From: JANXVV01 sp038230975 | GTDB taxonomy: Bacteria; Planctomycetota; Phycisphaerae; Tepidisphaerales; Tepidisphaeraceae | DNA length: 5,774 nt | NCBI GenBank assembly: GCA_038230975.1 | Contig: JBBRMF010000316.1 | Location: 1-5,774 of the forward strand | Direction: 5' to 3' | In this document: piece by piece, positions 5,679 through 5,774 of the stretch | How the letters are laid out: each line of letters starts with the position of its first letter | How positions within the stretch are numbered: the stretch's first letter is position 1 | Translations under genes and position numbers: made by a program | Notes under the pieces: model-generated | Database searches by the model: none | Told to the model about the DNA's origin: nothing | The model's input: the letters and a program-made list of their open reading frames with translations, nothing else

Positions 5679-5774
5679 TTATGCCGGCTGATTTTTTTTC
5701 GTGACGGCCAATTCCGTCCAGGTGATCCGGTCACGGAGCATGGCGTTGAGGAGTACGGCGAGCTTTCGCATGCA
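5679..5774 (-). CDS. IS110-family transposase, C-terminal end (partial, runs off the right edge)
   Basis: Read on the minus strand from 5774, the frame gives 31 residues and a TAA at 5681-5679. The string MRKLAVLLNAMLRDRITW matches the ending of IS110/IS116/IS902-type transposases, where a (A/M)RKLL..LNA(M)(L/V)RDG..W block closes the C-terminal domain next to the essential Ser region. The full protein would be about 300-400 residues and extend beyond the window. These enzymes are DEDD recombinases that move the element with a guide RNA. A run of eight A's (coding AAA AAA AAT) near the end could allow slippage but would change only the last residues. Family assignment rests on this short tail alone. 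Confidence 0.72.
   Translation of the reverse strand, partial: CMRKLAVLLNAMLRDRITWTELAVTKKNQPA

Noticed and set aside
5673..5699. GCATATTTATGC hairpin followed by eight T's on the + strand, as a terminator
   Set aside because: The stem is only four A/T-containing pairs and is separated from the T-run by seven bases; the T-run is the complement of lysine codons in the transposase.
1..5774. CRISPR array, tRNA or rRNA
   Set aside because: No regularly spaced repeats, cloverleaf arms or rRNA-like stretches were seen on either strand.

Overview
The window looks like a piece of a Planctomycetota chromosome. Three things suggest this: a secreted multi-haem cytochrome c carrying a PA14 domain, a secreted sugar-dehydrogenase-like beta-propeller with a Thr/Pro/Arg/Ala-rich linker after its signal peptide (a style I associate with Phycisphaerae-like planctomycetes), and REP-like palindromes with IS200-like (RAYT) debris between genes. 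The phylum is an inference from gene style; there is no rRNA or other marker gene here.

Layout. Positions 1-984 hold no intact gene. They contain a small hairpin (45-66), a short GGTG/CACC palindrome (138-154), a REP-associated tyrosine transposase that is recognisable only in its N-terminal half (208-474), a degenerate hairpin (760-779), a long imperfect inverted repeat (817-881) and the leader of the first gene. Positions 985-3837 encode a 950-residue exported protein with five CxxCH haem sites, a PA14 domain inserted between the second and third, and a conserved-looking C-terminal region. A 63-bp gap with a terminator-like hairpin follows. Positions 3901-5490 encode a 529-residue exported beta-propeller protein of the quinoprotein glucose/sorbosone dehydrogenase-like group. 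From 5491 to the end the sequence is insertion-sequence material: the last 31 codons of a minus-strand IS110-family transposase run off the right edge, and its 3' flank is unusually rich in stem-loops.

How the genes may work together. Both full genes lie on the + strand, both products carry signal peptides, and they are adjacent. The simplest reading is a periplasmic pair in which a propeller protein binds or oxidises a carbohydrate-like substrate and the pentahaem cytochrome carries electrons and may bind glycan through PA14. This is inferred from family and context; nothing in the sequence names the substrate. The hairpin between the genes suggests that the second gene is expressed at a different level from the first.

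Most worth a second look: the structured flank downstream of the IS110-type transposase, which may hold a bridge/seek RNA; the third haem site, which lacks the Met-Pro distal ligand motif seen at the other four; and two mutually exclusive hairpins between the two genes that resemble an attenuator.
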